DNA of 64,000 nucleotides, taken from NCBI RefSeq assembly GCF_025370935.1, contig NC_133481.1, positions 5,669,855-5,733,854 of the forward strand, in the 5' to 3' direction. Shown piece by piece: positions 1 through 9,935 of this stretch (within the stretch, counting starts at the first letter, position 1; each line of letters opens with the position of its first letter). This DNA is from Choristoneura fumiferana (lineage: Eukaryota; Arthropoda; Insecta; Lepidoptera; Tortricidae). Below the pieces are notes generated by a model. The model was given only the letters and a program-made list of their open reading frames with translations, had not been told where the DNA came from and searched no databases. The translations under genes and the position numbers were made by a program.

Positions 1-36
1 CAAATAAACTCATTATTCACCTTTGTATCCCAGTAT

Positions 37-280
37 GGTGAACCCGTGTGGTGTCGGGTTAGAATTACACCTCTCTATTTATTCTTCGTGGATGTCGTAA
101 GAAGCGACTGAGGATATAGGTTAAGGTATACCGTAGGCGACAGGCTAGCAACCTGTCAATATTGTACCTTTTTTGACAAACTTTAAACCTAAAATTGCTA
201 AAAGTGGCTCCGAAGCGGTAACGTTTCGTATGCTCTGGCTACCCCTTTGGGAATACAGGCGTGATGTTTGTGTGTGTGTG
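37..280 (+). mobile_element. 5'-truncated LINE 3' end with target-site duplication
   Basis: Seen: the 15-bp word TTTGTATCCCAGTAT occurs at 22-36 and again at 281-295, exactly bracketing this block, as expected of a target-site duplication from target-primed reverse transcription. The block ends in a (TG)n-rich tail (about 266-280). Known: the internal text (GTGGATGTCGTAAGAAGCGACT, then AGCAACCTGTCA, then a 'CCCC..GGGAATACAGGCGTGATG' ending) resembles the 3' end of a common lepidopteran LINE. Inference: only the last 240 bp of the LINE were copied. No intact reading frame remains. Confidence 0.65.
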
Positions 281-440
281 TTTGTATCCCAGTATTCCCA
301 GTTCCTCCGAAAAAAGCGTGTAACGTGTTGCATACACTTTACTTCGTTAAGAAAGTTCAGATTGCTAAAGTAAAAAGTGCCGGCGTATTTTATGAATCTA
401 CTAGCTTTTACCCGCGGCTTCGCTCGCGTTAACCATTAAC

Positions 441-1850
441 ATTTCAAAGAAGCAAGCAATCAAGCAAGCAAGCCAGCAAGCATGTAAGTGAGCATGTAAG
501 CAAGCATGCAAGCAAGCATGTAATTATGCAAGGAATAGTGCAAGCAATCATGCATTCGAGCATGCAAGCAAACATGCAATTCAAAGCTGCATTCTAGCAT
601 GCAAGCAAGCATGCAAGTGAGCATGTAAGGAAGCATGTAATTATGCAAGGATAGTGCAAGCAAGCATGCATTCGAGCATGCAAGCAAACATGCATTCAAA
701 GCTGCATTCTAGCATGCAAGCAAGCATGCAAGTATGTAAGGAATAGTGCAAGCAAGCATGCATTCGAGCATGCAAGCAAACATGCATTCAAGCATGCAAG
801 CAAGCATGCAAGCAAGCGTGCAAGTAAGCATGCAAGTCAGCATGCATGCAAGCATGTAAGGACGCATGTAATTATGCAAGGAATAGTGCAAGCAATCATG
901 CATTCGAGCATGCAAGCAAACATGCATTAAAGCATGCAGCAAGCATGCAAGCAAGCGTGCAAGTAAGCATGCAAGTCAGCATGCAAGCAAGCATGTAAGG
1001 AAGCATGTAATAATGCAAGGAATAGTGCAAGCAAGCATGAATTCGAGCATGCAAGCAAGCATGCATTCAAAGCTGCATTCAAGCATGCAAGCAAGCATGT
1101 AATTTTGCAAGAAATAGTGCTAGTAGTAAGCATGCATTCGAGCATGCAAGCAAACATGCATTCAAGCATGCAAGCAAGCATGCAAGCAAGCATGCAGCAG
1201 CAGCATGCAAGCAAGCATGCAAGCAAGCATTCAAAGCTGCATTCAAGCATGCAAGCAAGCATGTAATTTTGCAAGAAATAGTGCTAGTAGTAAGCATGCA
1301 TTCGAGCATGCAAGCAAACATGCATTCAAGCATGCAAGCAAGCATGCAAGCAAGCATGCAAGAAATCATGCAAGCAAGCATGCAAGCAAGCATGCAAGCA
1401 AACATGCAAGCAAGCATGCAGCAAGCATGAAAGTGAGCATGTAAGTAAGCATGTAATTATGCAAGGAATGTTGCAAGCTCTGCTGCAAGCAAGCATGCAA
1501 GCAAGCATGCAAGCAAGCATGCAAGCAAGCATGCAAGCATGCAAGCAGGCAAACAAATATGCAAGCAGGCATGCAAGCAGGCAAGCAAGTGAGCATGTAA
1601 GCAAGCATGTAATTATGCAAGGAATAGTGCAAGCAAGCATGCATTCGAGCATGCATTCAAGCATGCAAGCAAGCATGAAATTTTGCAAGAAATAGTGCTA
1701 GTAGTAAGCATGCATTCAAGCCTGCATTCAAGCATGCAAGCAAGCATGCAAGCAAGCATGCATTAAATCATGCAAGCAAGCGTGGAAGCAATCGTGTAAG
1801 CAAGCATGTGATTATGCAAGAAATGGTGCAGCAGCAAGCAAGCAAGCATG
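441..1850. repeat. AAGC/ATGC minisatellite array (about 1.4 kb)
   Basis: The basic unit is 12 bp, GCAAGCAAGCAT and variants, with the palindrome GCATGC throughout. Longer phrases recur over it: ATGTAATTATGCAAGGAATAG, and CATTCGAGCATGCAAGCAAA (for example near 550, 670, 750, 900, 1140, 1300 and 1640). One block of about 164 bp is repeated directly (ATGTAATTTTGCAAGAAATA at 1097 and 1261, with a variant at 1674). Because the unit is a multiple of three without stops, both strands stay open for hundreds of bases and give Met-Leu-Ala-Cys or Lys-His-Ala-Ser repeats. I regard these frames as non-coding. Confidence 0.9.
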
Positions 1851-2039
1851 CTTTTTAACACATTATTAAGTCAGCTCAGTCAGCTCCGCGGTTAGAATAC
1901 AAAAACAAACTTTTGGTCATCCCTTGGGAATGGCAATTTTTTTCGGGATAAAAAATATCCTATTATTTATTCTGGACCTCTAATATGACGTATGCAAAAT
2001 TTCATAGGAATCGGTGCAGTAGTTACGACGTGAAAGCGT

Positions 2040-2061
2040 AACAAACAAACAAACAAACAAA
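2040..2061. repeat. (ACAA)n microsatellite in Helitron end
   Basis: Five to six AAAC tetramers lie just inside the Helitron 5' end, where related elements carry GTCT or GTTT repeats. Confidence 0.85.
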
Positions 2062-2216
2062 CTCACTTTCCCCTTTATAATAGTAAAGAAAAGATCTCAA
2101 CAAGTAGGGTATGGTATGAATTCATGAATTAATAGTTCAAGCGGCTATCTAATTTATCTCTTGAATTTAATATATTCTTGTTCGATCTACTTCGCGTAGT
2201 GGGTCAAGACAAAAAA

Positions 2217-3400
2217 TGTAATAATGTTGCCCCTAGAGGGATATAATATAACCGCCTGCAATGGCGCGCCGTCGGTGAACTTTCAGCTGCTACCACCTAA
2301 TGGCCGTGATATTTGCAAAAAATACCAGAAATATACAATCAAATAAAGGTCTTTCTCAGAACAATTGCAAAGCTAACTAAACAAACAGGCGAGAGCTACG
2401 ACTACCAAGAACGAGATACAAGTTAATTTCAACGAACAACAATTTAACCGTATGTTCATAACTTAGTTTTTAGTTTTTAAATACTAACATTATTTTTAAG
2501 ATTGCTACTAACTGTCAAGGGCAGACCTCTTGAGGGGAGGTTTGACCTTAAAGGAGGCCTAGTAAGTTATTCTTTGAGTAAAACAAATAGACGTTTTAAC
2601 AATTTTTTTTTAATTAAAATTGAACACAAAAAAATAACAGGCCTAGTTGACAAAATTAAAAGTAAAAGTATTACGAGAATCTCAGGTAGTACGTTCAAGC
2701 GATTTTAATGAGATGTCGGTTCTGATTATTCGGTCTATCTGGCCTACACTTCCCTGGAGTCGGAGAGAAGAACCCGGAGCGAAGAGGGCTGGCCACAGCA
2801 GGGGGGCCTGGTCCAGCTGAGTGGTCGTCGGTGCCGAGGTCAAAAGGGGCCTTAGGGCGGCAGGACGAGCAGCCTGGACAAGTGTTCCACGCCGGAACGA
2901 TCAGGGTCTTGGACGAGCCAGGAAGGATATGCAGAGCTCCGGAAGTTAAGGCCGTCAGGGCTTAGTGTCAGGTTAGGGCGTAAAGGAGCCGCCTGAGCCG
3001 TGAGCTTTGAAAGTTGTAGCCGTGCAGAGCGGAGAAAGCTGTAGCCGTACGGAGCTTGTAAGCCGTACGAAAGTTGCCCAAGTCTTGGGCGTATGGAGCT
3101 TTCGAGAGAGCTGTTTAGTGTAGTGTGAGCTGTTGAATCTGTGTTTTACAGCTGTGCTTCAGCTTTTAAGGGCGAGAATATTACAGTTAAAATTCCCCCG
3201 GTCACAGCTGATCGACAGCACCCCCCTTGGCCGACAAAAACGGTCAAGGGTGAGTTGGTTATAGATATATTTAGTCGTACAAACTCGTGTAGTAAATGAG
3301 TGTAATAAAATGCCTACTTTTATAAAATAAATAAGTAAATAATAAATAAATATTAAATACATATTATTACGTAAATAAATAAGTCAAGAGAAAACTACGG
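2217..3400 (+). mobile_element. Possible solo LTR or LTR-retrotransposon fragment
   Basis: This block starts TGTAATAATGTTGCCCCTAG and stops just before TGGCGACC (3401-3408), a sequence resembling retroelement primer-binding sites. Between 2740 and 3110 it is unusually GC-rich and G-skewed for this window (many gagc, gccg and ggag words). It then turns AT-rich with ATAAA words near 3300, which could hold a polyadenylation signal. The only open frame (2502-2708, 68 aa) matches nothing I know. No second LTR, gag or pol is visible, so the LTR reading is tentative. It could also be an unrelated GC-rich repeat. Confidence 0.3.
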
Positions 3401-3905
3401 TGGCGACCTCTAGAGTTCGTCCGCCATTCTGCTCAGAGATCCCTTATTGAGGAAAGCGCCATCTAGCTTACACTGAGCTAACTAAGATGTCAGCGATCGC
3501 CTGTGTGCATTGTGACATAACAAAAATGAGATCTATGTTATCTTTTTAAATAAAATAAATTATTATTATTATAACAGTGTTTTTTTCTTTATGAATTGAT
3601 TGTTGTAATTTAATTTTATTAGCAGTTTTCAATTAATTTTAATAACCTACTTATGTGTTTTATGAAATTGTAAACTAACACTTTTTTCGTAAATTATGTA
3701 CAAGTAAGTACAGTATCTAAATTGCATTGATTGACCCTGGTAAGTACTTAGTTATCGTATGTGAAAGAGAAAAAGCGTTTAATTTTCGAGGAAGTTAACA
3801 TACTCGCAACACTCATTTTACACTAGTTAAAGTTTTACAGGCGAACATTATTATTTCCCTGCTTTGACTCAAGAAAATCTACATATTTTAAGACGTTTCA
3901 TATAA
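3401..3905. other. Unassigned AT-rich spacer
   Basis: No open frame, repeat family or RNA gene recognised. It includes 'GCGCCATCTAGC' and T/A-rich low-complexity runs. Confidence 0.5.
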
Positions 3906-4470
3906 TCTATATATATAAAAGAAGAAACTGACTGACTGACTTATAGATCAACGCACAGCCCAAACCGCTGGGCCTAGAAACTTGAAATTTGGAAAATATG
4001 TTGCTTAATAGGTGTAGACGCGCACTAAGAAAGGATTTTTCGAAATTCTTACGGATAGGGAATAAATGGGATTTATATTTTCACTTTTAATTAATGACCC
4101 TATTTCCGTAATTATAATTATTAGAGACTTCAAATTTGGCGAACAAGTAGGTAATACTAACAGCTAAAAACTGTTTTCGGGATTTTTCAAAATTCCTACG
4201 GGATAGGGAATAAAATGGGATTAATATTTTCGCTTCAAAGTGGCCCTAAATCCGTAATTATAAATATTAGAGACTTCAAATTTGGCATGCAGGTAGATAA
4301 TACTAATAGGTAAAAAATGTTTTAAAGATTTTCCGAATATCCCACGGGATAAAACGAATAAAGAGGATTTTATATACCAACTGAATCAGAAAACGCATAA
4401 GCTAAACCAATAAAACTGGGGACTGGAGATTTGGCAAACTGATCTAAATCTGGTAACAATTATTTAGCAG
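3906..4470 (+). mobile_element. Helitron-like 5' region with internal tandem units
   Basis: Seen: A|TC at 3905-3907 is followed by TATATATATAAAAGAAG and (GACT)n, a typical start for insect Helitron-like elements. The interior holds degenerate tandem units that begin CTTnAAATTTGG at about 3981, 4138, 4274 and 4421, with spacings of 136-157 bp. Each continues with a 'GGATTTTTC.AAATTC..ACGGGATAGGGAATAAA' block. No 3' CTAG hairpin was found, so the right boundary is unknown. Confidence 0.45.
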
Positions 4471-4985
4471 TGACATCCTGCTCATCCTGGCGAGGATCGT
4501 CTCCGTAGAAGGGAACTCCTCAAAAGTTGACGGCACACGTAAAAGACTTTACATGATTGTTAAATTTCAATGACAATGCGTTTAATGATACACACCGCCT
4601 GATGCTGCAGCCAGGGTCGTCTGCTTATGACGGAACTCCTCAAAGCTCATAGCATTGATACGAAATTTTACATATACGTTCAAAGAGCTGATACAATTAC
4701 TTTGCTCACCCGGGACCTTTATGATAGCTACTTTTGTGCCCATGCAATGTGTGTTCATGCAGTTCCTCCATTTCCACACTGTAAGAACACACACAAATCA
4801 CACAAATCCACCTATCACCACCACCACTTTACACTGACGCGTTTCGAACTCAACCAGAGCTCATCTTCAGAGCAACACAACCGTTCAGCATGCTACGGTG
4901 TGAAATTTGGCATAGACGGAGACCTAATATAATACAGAGGTGCACTAGGGACAGATTTTTAGAAAATCTCATGGAATAGGAAAAT
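4470..4985 (+). repeat. Dispersed repeat continuing the 3906 element
   Basis: It contains two versions of 'GTCTCCGTAGAAGGGAACTC / GTCTGCTTATGACGGAACTC' (about 4499 and 4618). The same text recurs at 41100-41130, showing that this is a dispersed family. A further unit starting GTGAAATTTGGCATAGACGG lies near 4900. The short open frames here (70 and 101 aa, opposite strands) overlap repeat sequence and are not convincing genes. Confidence 0.5.
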
Positions 4986-5308
4986 ATCTCAATCGTCATT
5001 TCTGATTTTATCCCGCAGAGAAACCCCGAGCATAGCCCTCTCCATAGCCCCCTGAGTGACTTTGAGCTTCCTCATGAGGCCCATCGTTAGCGCTCACGTC
5101 TCAGATCCGTATGTCATCACTGGCAACACACACTGGTCAAAGACATTTGACTTCAAACACTGCGGTAATTTGGATGAAAAGACTCTGCGAAGCCCAGCCG
5201 AGTCGGATTCGATGAATGATCTATTTCTCGATGTTGGACCTACCTAACTGGACCGTTTGTCCCAGGTATACATAGTCGTCAAAAACTTCGATCGCAGAGC
5301 TTCCGACT
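4980..5308 (-). pseudogene. RTE-clade LINE ORF2 C-terminal remnant
   Basis: Translated on the minus strand, the block gives, in order, DYVYLGQTVQLGRSNIEK, RIRLGWA, VLPVMTYGSET and RAMLGVSLRDKI. Known: this series is the hallmark of the reverse-transcriptase C-terminus of RTE-type non-LTR retrotransposons, the copy-and-paste enzyme of the element. Breaks seen: an in-frame TAG after NIEK and a TGA where the family has Trp after GSET. Only about 100 codons survive, so the piece is dead and both ends are lost. It lies next to unrelated repeats, and no promoter or tail belonging to it was found. Confidence 0.85.
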
Positions 5309-5639
5309 ATTAGATACCTTTATTACCGATATTGTTTATTTAATCAGGAGACTGTACAAGATGTCATCAAATCGTTTCGGAATATTTTAGCAAGTGATAG
5401 GTACTTATGTTTACTCGTAGTTTGGCGGAACACACCCCTTGTACATAGATAAATGTTTTCTAAGATTTTTTACTTACATCAAATGTTTCCATACAATTTT
5501 ATTATGCTCAGTGTACCGCGTCAAGCGTGACTACACTTTGAGTCAAAAAAATTCAATAAAAACCATTACAGGGGAGTTTAAGTACAAAGGTACTCTAAAT
5601 GATTGTCCCGGCATGTTTTTTCATATTTAAGTAGGTATA
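5309..5639. repeat. Mostly unassigned; part shared with 7500-7770
   Basis: The stretch around 5525-5610 (GCGTGACTACACTTTGAGTC, later GTACAAAGGTACTCTAAATG) resembles 7530-7570 plus 7730-7755, so a dispersed repeat is likely. Nothing else recognised. Confidence 0.35.
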
Positions 5640-5765
5640 AACTTTGTGACCTACTGTGCTCATTTTGCATGCCAGTTTCAGGTGAAATGTGTGAGACCAT
5701 ATAATGTAATACCAGCTTTTATACCACATTTATACGCAAAATAAAGATATTTGAATTTGAGTCAA
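5640..5765 (+). mobile_element. LINE-like 3' tail
   Basis: It ends AATAAAGATATTTGAATTTG, the kind of AATAAA plus (GAATTT)n tail seen at 3' ends of lepidopteran non-LTR elements. No coding remnant remains. Confidence 0.35.
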
Positions 5766-5951
5766 AGTAATCCTACAACATGGCGTGCATTGGTTCAATT
5801 CCAGGGTAGGCAGATGGTAGTTTGCGCCGCACGCAGTAACGGCTGCTTACTCCATTCACTACGACCTCCTGAAATATTCTGGTAGAATTTGAAGACACCT
5901 TGTATTGGTTAAACGAGTCTTATTAAGTCGCAACCACAGCTTATCAAGTAA

Positions 5952-6472
5952 TAAAAACCGGCCAAGAGCGTGTCGGACACGCCCGAAATAGGGTTCCGTA
6001 GCTACTTATTACGAAAAAATAAGTAATATTTTTCTAAGGATTTCGTATTTTGTACGGAATATTCCAAGTTTAGGTATTTTATACCTTAGGCTGCTAATTA
6101 CTCTTAAACTACTAATAATTCTCAAGAAAACTTAACCGTTATAGTTTTCCTTGTAAGTTTGATATACTTACTACCATCCTGAATTTTTTCAAACTTTTCC
6201 ACCCACCTATCCAACAACACCCCACACTATAAGATTAGATGAGAAAAAAAATCACCCCCACTTTACGTCTATCGGAGGTACCCTAAAAAATTTACTCTAA
6301 AATTTTTTTTTAATTGTACTATTTTGTCTTCATAGTTTACATAAATATATTCGTGCAAAATTACAGCTTTCTAGCAGTGATAGTCCCTGAGCAAAGCCGC
6401 GGACGGACAGACAGACAGACATGGCGAAACTATAAGGGTTCCGTTTTTGCCATTTTGGCTACGGAACCCTAA
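5952..6472 (+). repeat. Dispersed repeat 'AAAACCGGCCAAGAGCGTG', near-complete copy
   Basis: It begins AAAACCGGCCAAGAGCGTGT. A 13-bp perfect inverted pair AGGGTTCCGTAGC / GCTACGGAACCCT sits at 5990-6002 and 6458-6470. The (GACA)n stretch and GACATGGCGAAACTATAAGG near the right end are characteristic. Further copies lie at 49932-50498, 53863-54576, 42426-42980 (diverged) and 13599-14230 with its counterpart 24572-25205. It is a repeat common in Lepidoptera; I cannot place it in a class. It is non-coding. Confidence 0.75.
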
Positions 6473-6853
6473 CAAGGTTAATTAATTGGAATCTGTTTCC
6501 TAACATGCAAAGTGGTATTACAATAGCACTGCTAAATGGAGTAGGTAAGTACGTATTCCCGCTTTCATTTCCTACTAAGGGAGTCGGATGAGCGAGTTTT
6601 CTTTTTTTATCCTCGTTTATCCCGCTTGTTATGGTAAAACACATATGCGAAGCATGGCTACGAATCCAAAATACCTACTAAGTAATCATTTCCAACCACA
6701 TATAGAGGTTAAAGCGAAAAAAATGAGCACTATAAGAACCATTATGAAAACAGCCCTTACTTTTAAAAAGTAGTCATGGGTATCAAGCAAAGAAGAAACA
6801 AAGTATTTAGCAAGTAAAACGGTTTTCCGCAATGTGATTGATATTATGTAGTT
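6473..6853. other. Unassigned spacer
   Basis: No gene or repeat recognised. The two 61-aa open frames here lie on opposite strands of the same DNA and resemble nothing known. Confidence 0.5.
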
Positions 6854-6994
6854 GGGCCTGTTTCGCCACCTGTCGACTAACTTTAAGTATCAGATAAAAG
6901 TAATGCCGTCTTTGTTTATTTAGACAAAACAAACAGAGACGGCATCACTGATATCCGTCACTTAAAGTTAGTCGACAAGTGGTGAAACAGGCCC
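6854..6994. mobile_element. Hairpin MITE (GGGCCTGTTTCGCC family)
   Basis: Terminal arms GGGCCTGTTTCGCCACCTGT... and its complement (right end CACTTGT..GGTGAAACAGGCCC read through) pair over about 35 bp. A second inner hairpin pairs ATGCCGTCTTTGT with ACAGAGACGGCAT. The inner hairpin matches the MITEs at 21099 and 32442. The flank on the right is TAA; the left flank has diverged. Confidence 0.7.
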
Positions 6995-7500
6995 TAAGTT
7001 CATGTCGACATGACAGGTTGTCAACGCATAAGTGATCGACGAGGTACATCACATCTATTATTGTAGCTTGTCTAAATAGTCGCGGTCTTATTTCATTATG
7101 ATCATGAGATTTGCTTCAGAACTGTATCAGTATTACCTATAGGTCTACTTAATAAATTATTACTGTCTGTTACGATTTCCATTCACTGCCTTTAACCGGC
7201 TTATTGAGATTTCCTCATATTGTACAGTGCACGTCGAAAAATTTGAACAGTTAAGTAGCTATGCCTCTTTCGCATTTTCTATTGTTAGCGTTAAGTCTCT
7301 GAGAGCCTTAGGCCTCGTTAAAATTGAAAAATGTCACAACGCGACTATTCGATGATCGGTCGTGATGGTGTGATTGTTTGAAATAAATCCGTTTAGACTG
7401 GTATTTTCGGTATTTCAGAAGGTGGTTGGTTTAAATTTACGTAAATGTTTTCAGATTTTTTTAATGATTGACAAATTAATTTTTACTTCCATACATTAGG
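6995..7500. other. Unassigned spacer
   Basis: No gene, repeat or RNA recognised. Confidence 0.45.
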
Positions 7501-7770
7501 TATTGGTCGAAGTTCAAAGCGCATGGCAACAAAGGCGTGACTAAACTTTGAATCAAAAATTCTGATGAAGGACCTTTTAACCTATCATAGGGGGTCATCC
7601 ATAAAGTACTTCACACATTTAGGGGGAGGGGGGGCATCAAGCCTTTCATAGCAATAATACGTGTGACAAGGGGGGAGGTGCTAAAAAGGGTCAATATTGG
7701 TGTGACGTACTTTATGGATGGCCCCTATAGGTACGCTGAATGAAATACTCTGAATTAATTTTAGAACACG
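7500..7770. repeat. Dispersed repeat interrupted by a MITE
   Basis: The left part (7525-7570) and right part (7728-7755) together resemble 5520-5610, as if one repeat had been split by the MITE at 7590-7725. Confidence 0.35.
7590..7725. mobile_element. Tc1/mariner-type MITE with TA target
   Basis: The arms GGGGGTCATCCATAAAGTAC and GTACTTTATGGATGGCCCC are inverted repeats of about 28 bp, extending to TTCACAC / GTGTGAC. TA dinucleotides at 7588-7589 and 7726-7727 fit a mariner-type target duplication. The internal sequence is G-rich and non-coding. Confidence 0.75.
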
Positions 7771-8451
7771 AACACTTCCTGATTCTGTTTCTTAGTCTTT
7801 GTTGAGTTCTATATAAAATAAGTTGCCCTGCTACTCCGTGTCCTCTCTCAAACTCCTAATTAAATCTTGGCAGGTATTCAGATATTTTAATCACGCGATT
7901 TAACCGCGTCGCATGCAAAAACCACCGGTTGTAAGATACCTTATCATCATTCTACTAGATTGGAAATTAGTGATTACCCCATCTGCGATGAGTCTGCCGA
8001 TGCTCGATGATTACTTTGATATTTAAGTAAGTATTACATTAACTATTTAGTTTTCTCAGTATTCAGTATTCTCAGTTATTACAAATGATGAAGGTTTACA
8101 AATCGAATGCGGTATAGTCTGTGGTACATTCGGGGGAGACAGACTACATTAGATTAGATGTCAGATACCTACATAATACTCAAAGGTAATTGAGTAATAT
8201 ATTTTAGTACTCAAGCTTTTAGCGTCTTGTGTCAAATGCTTTTAAGGACTCCCTAGAGTGTCTTGAATAAACATTTACTTTTGGTTCTCAAACAAACTGA
8301 AATTAATAGGTACTAGTTGATTTACTTTAAAATAATTTTATCTGTAATATGTATGTCGTCATCTTTCTTGTTAATATTGAAACGATAACGAAGGAAATTA
8401 TTATTTTAAGTAATACAGCCATCATTTTGTAAATACCATAACCTAACCAAC
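7771..8451. other. Unassigned spacer
   Basis: AT-rich sequence in which I see no gene or recognised repeat. Confidence 0.45.
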
Positions 8452-8720
8452 AAGGAGTTGGAAACCCCCGACTTGTCACTTCAAAGTTCAATATCTCAAA
8501 AACGGCTAAACCGATTTTGATGAAACATGTCTAAGAACCATCGCTAGAAAACCTGATGTCAAGTAAAAAAAACGCATTCAAATCGGTCCACCACCCGTTT
8601 AAGAGCTACGGTGCCACAGAGAACACACACACACAAACAAACACACACACACACACACACACACAGACACACATACCGGTCAAACTTATAACACCCCTCT
8701 TTTTGCGTCGGGGCTTAAAA
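8452..8720 (+). repeat. Dispersed repeat ending GGTCAAACTTATAACACCCC
   Basis: It contains TCTCAAAAACGGCTAAACCG, AATCGGTCCACC and a (CA)n tract at about 8622-8673, then CGGTCAAACTTATAACACCC and CTCTTTTTGCGTCGGGG. This order is a familiar lepidopteran repeat. Its right end recurs at 50595-50645, and a decayed copy lies at 60120-60310. The 74-aa frame across the CA tract is not a gene. Confidence 0.65.
8622..8673. repeat. (CA)n microsatellite
   Basis: Imperfect CA repeats broken by CAAACAAA and CAGACA. Confidence 0.9.
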
Positions 8721-8934
8721 CTCGAACATAATCACGCCGTATTATTTATTAACCATTTTAAATGTGAATTCTACTCGTAAAGTACCTACTTACTTAACGT
8801 GCAATCCTACCTTAGAGGCTCTGCCGTAGAGGCTCTGTACATAAAGCTGCCTATTACTTAGTTTATTTATCTTAACGTAATAGGTACGATTTTAAATTGT
8901 TTATTATGTAAATAATTTTCTGTAAAGAGGAATT

Positions 8935-9058
8935 GTGTTGTGTCATAAAGTATCGCGTCGTGCTTTGCCGTATCGTGTTCTGTCGTGTTGTATCGTTTTG
9001 TGTCGTGTCGTGTCCTGTCGTGTCGTTTCGTATTATGTAGCATCGTAGCGCATCATAT
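8935..9058. repeat. Degenerate TCGTG-pentamer minisatellite
   Basis: Tracts of TGTCG, TATCG and TTTCG occur every 5 bp, for example GTGTCGTGTCGTGTCCTGTC. It differs from the insect telomere pentamer TTAGG and I do not recognise it. Confidence 0.8.
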
Positions 9059-9464
9059 TGCAAAATATTTGTTTAAATGCTAAGTAATATAAAACCAGTA
9101 TGAATAATGTAATTTTTTGGACCTTATTCAACTTAACAACTTTGTCAACACAGTGCAAACAAAGACAATATACCTAATAATATTAGTTAAATAGTTATTA
9201 ATAATATGGTGTCATAAAATATTAATTTATAATGTAATTTGTAAGTGTTAAATAAAATCTGAGATACCTATTTAAACGATGTATGTAGGTTGCTGATTTT
9301 GTTTGTACACCGTCCAACTTTGTAGCACATTGAATACGTTTTAATTCTCTCAACGCAGAATCACTGGAACGTAGATACTTAAATTACCAGTAAGTTTTAA
9401 GTACTTATTTATCATCATGAATGAATCATGATCTTCATTTACGTTATTTTGCATGTTGTTCTTT
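9059..9464. other. Unassigned AT-rich spacer
   Basis: Nothing recognised. Confidence 0.45.
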
Positions 9465-9633
9465 AGAACATTGTGGGATAACCGGGATAAAAAGTAGCCT
9501 ATATTATGTTATTCCTAAAGTGTAGCTATCTACGTAGGTATATACCTTCCTAGGTGCAGCGCGTAGGAGTGAAAAATACACAAGCGTGTGTGTGTGTTTC
9601 TCACAAACTTTCACATTTATAATATTAGTAAGA
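9465..9633 (-). mobile_element. Helitron 5'-end fragment
   Basis: On the minus strand it starts TC at 9633-9632, then TTACTAATATTATAAATGTG and a (CA)n tract, and later CTATATTATG... and GGGATAAAAAGTAGCC read on the plus strand. This is the usual leading end of lepidopteran Helitrons. No CTAG end was found, so the element is truncated. Confidence 0.5.
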
Positions 9634-9935
9634 TATTGTTTAAACCATTGCGATTTTCATTCATAACTGCTCCAACCACACACGGGAACTAAGTCAGTAG
9701 TTAATCGTGATTGTTGCAGGCTATAATTATAAGCGCCGTAGGTTAAATTGCTATTCATAAGTTTGGAGCCAGCACGGAAGTAGCATACGCGACCAAAAGC
9801 CTGGCAGAGGTAAGAAGAAATAAGTGCGCGGTAGACCAACACGGATTTGATGGCTTTTGGCAGCTTCCTCGATCACGCTGTGTAGTACTCTGAACACGCT
9901 TCATGAACCATTCGATTGTCCACTAGCCAACATTA

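Larger units (their letters stand above)
401..2094 (-). mobile_element. Non-autonomous Helitron (Lep1-like) containing a minisatellite
   Basis: Seen: on the minus strand the element ends in CTAG (404-401), preceded by a GC-rich hairpin region (about 410-430, CGCG...CCGCG). Its other end reads TC at 2094-2093, followed inward by TATTATAAAGGGGAAAGTGAG and (GTTT)n. The flanking bases are A at 400 and T at 2095, the classical Helitron A|T target. Known: lepidopteran Helitrons begin TC with a 'TATTATAAA.GCGAAAGTG' block and end in a short hairpin plus CTAG. The interior is almost entirely minisatellite and carries no Rep/helicase coding sequence, so it depends on an autonomous partner. Confidence 0.65.

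Noticed and set aside
1079..1688. Frames of 96-120 aa across the minisatellite
   Set aside because: They arise from a stop-free 12-bp repeat open on both strands.
441..1850. CRISPR-like array
   Set aside because: The units are contiguous 12-bp repeats without unique spacers, in a eukaryotic genome.
8935..9058. Interstitial telomere repeat
   Set aside because: The pentamer is TGTCG-like, not the insect TTAGG repeat.
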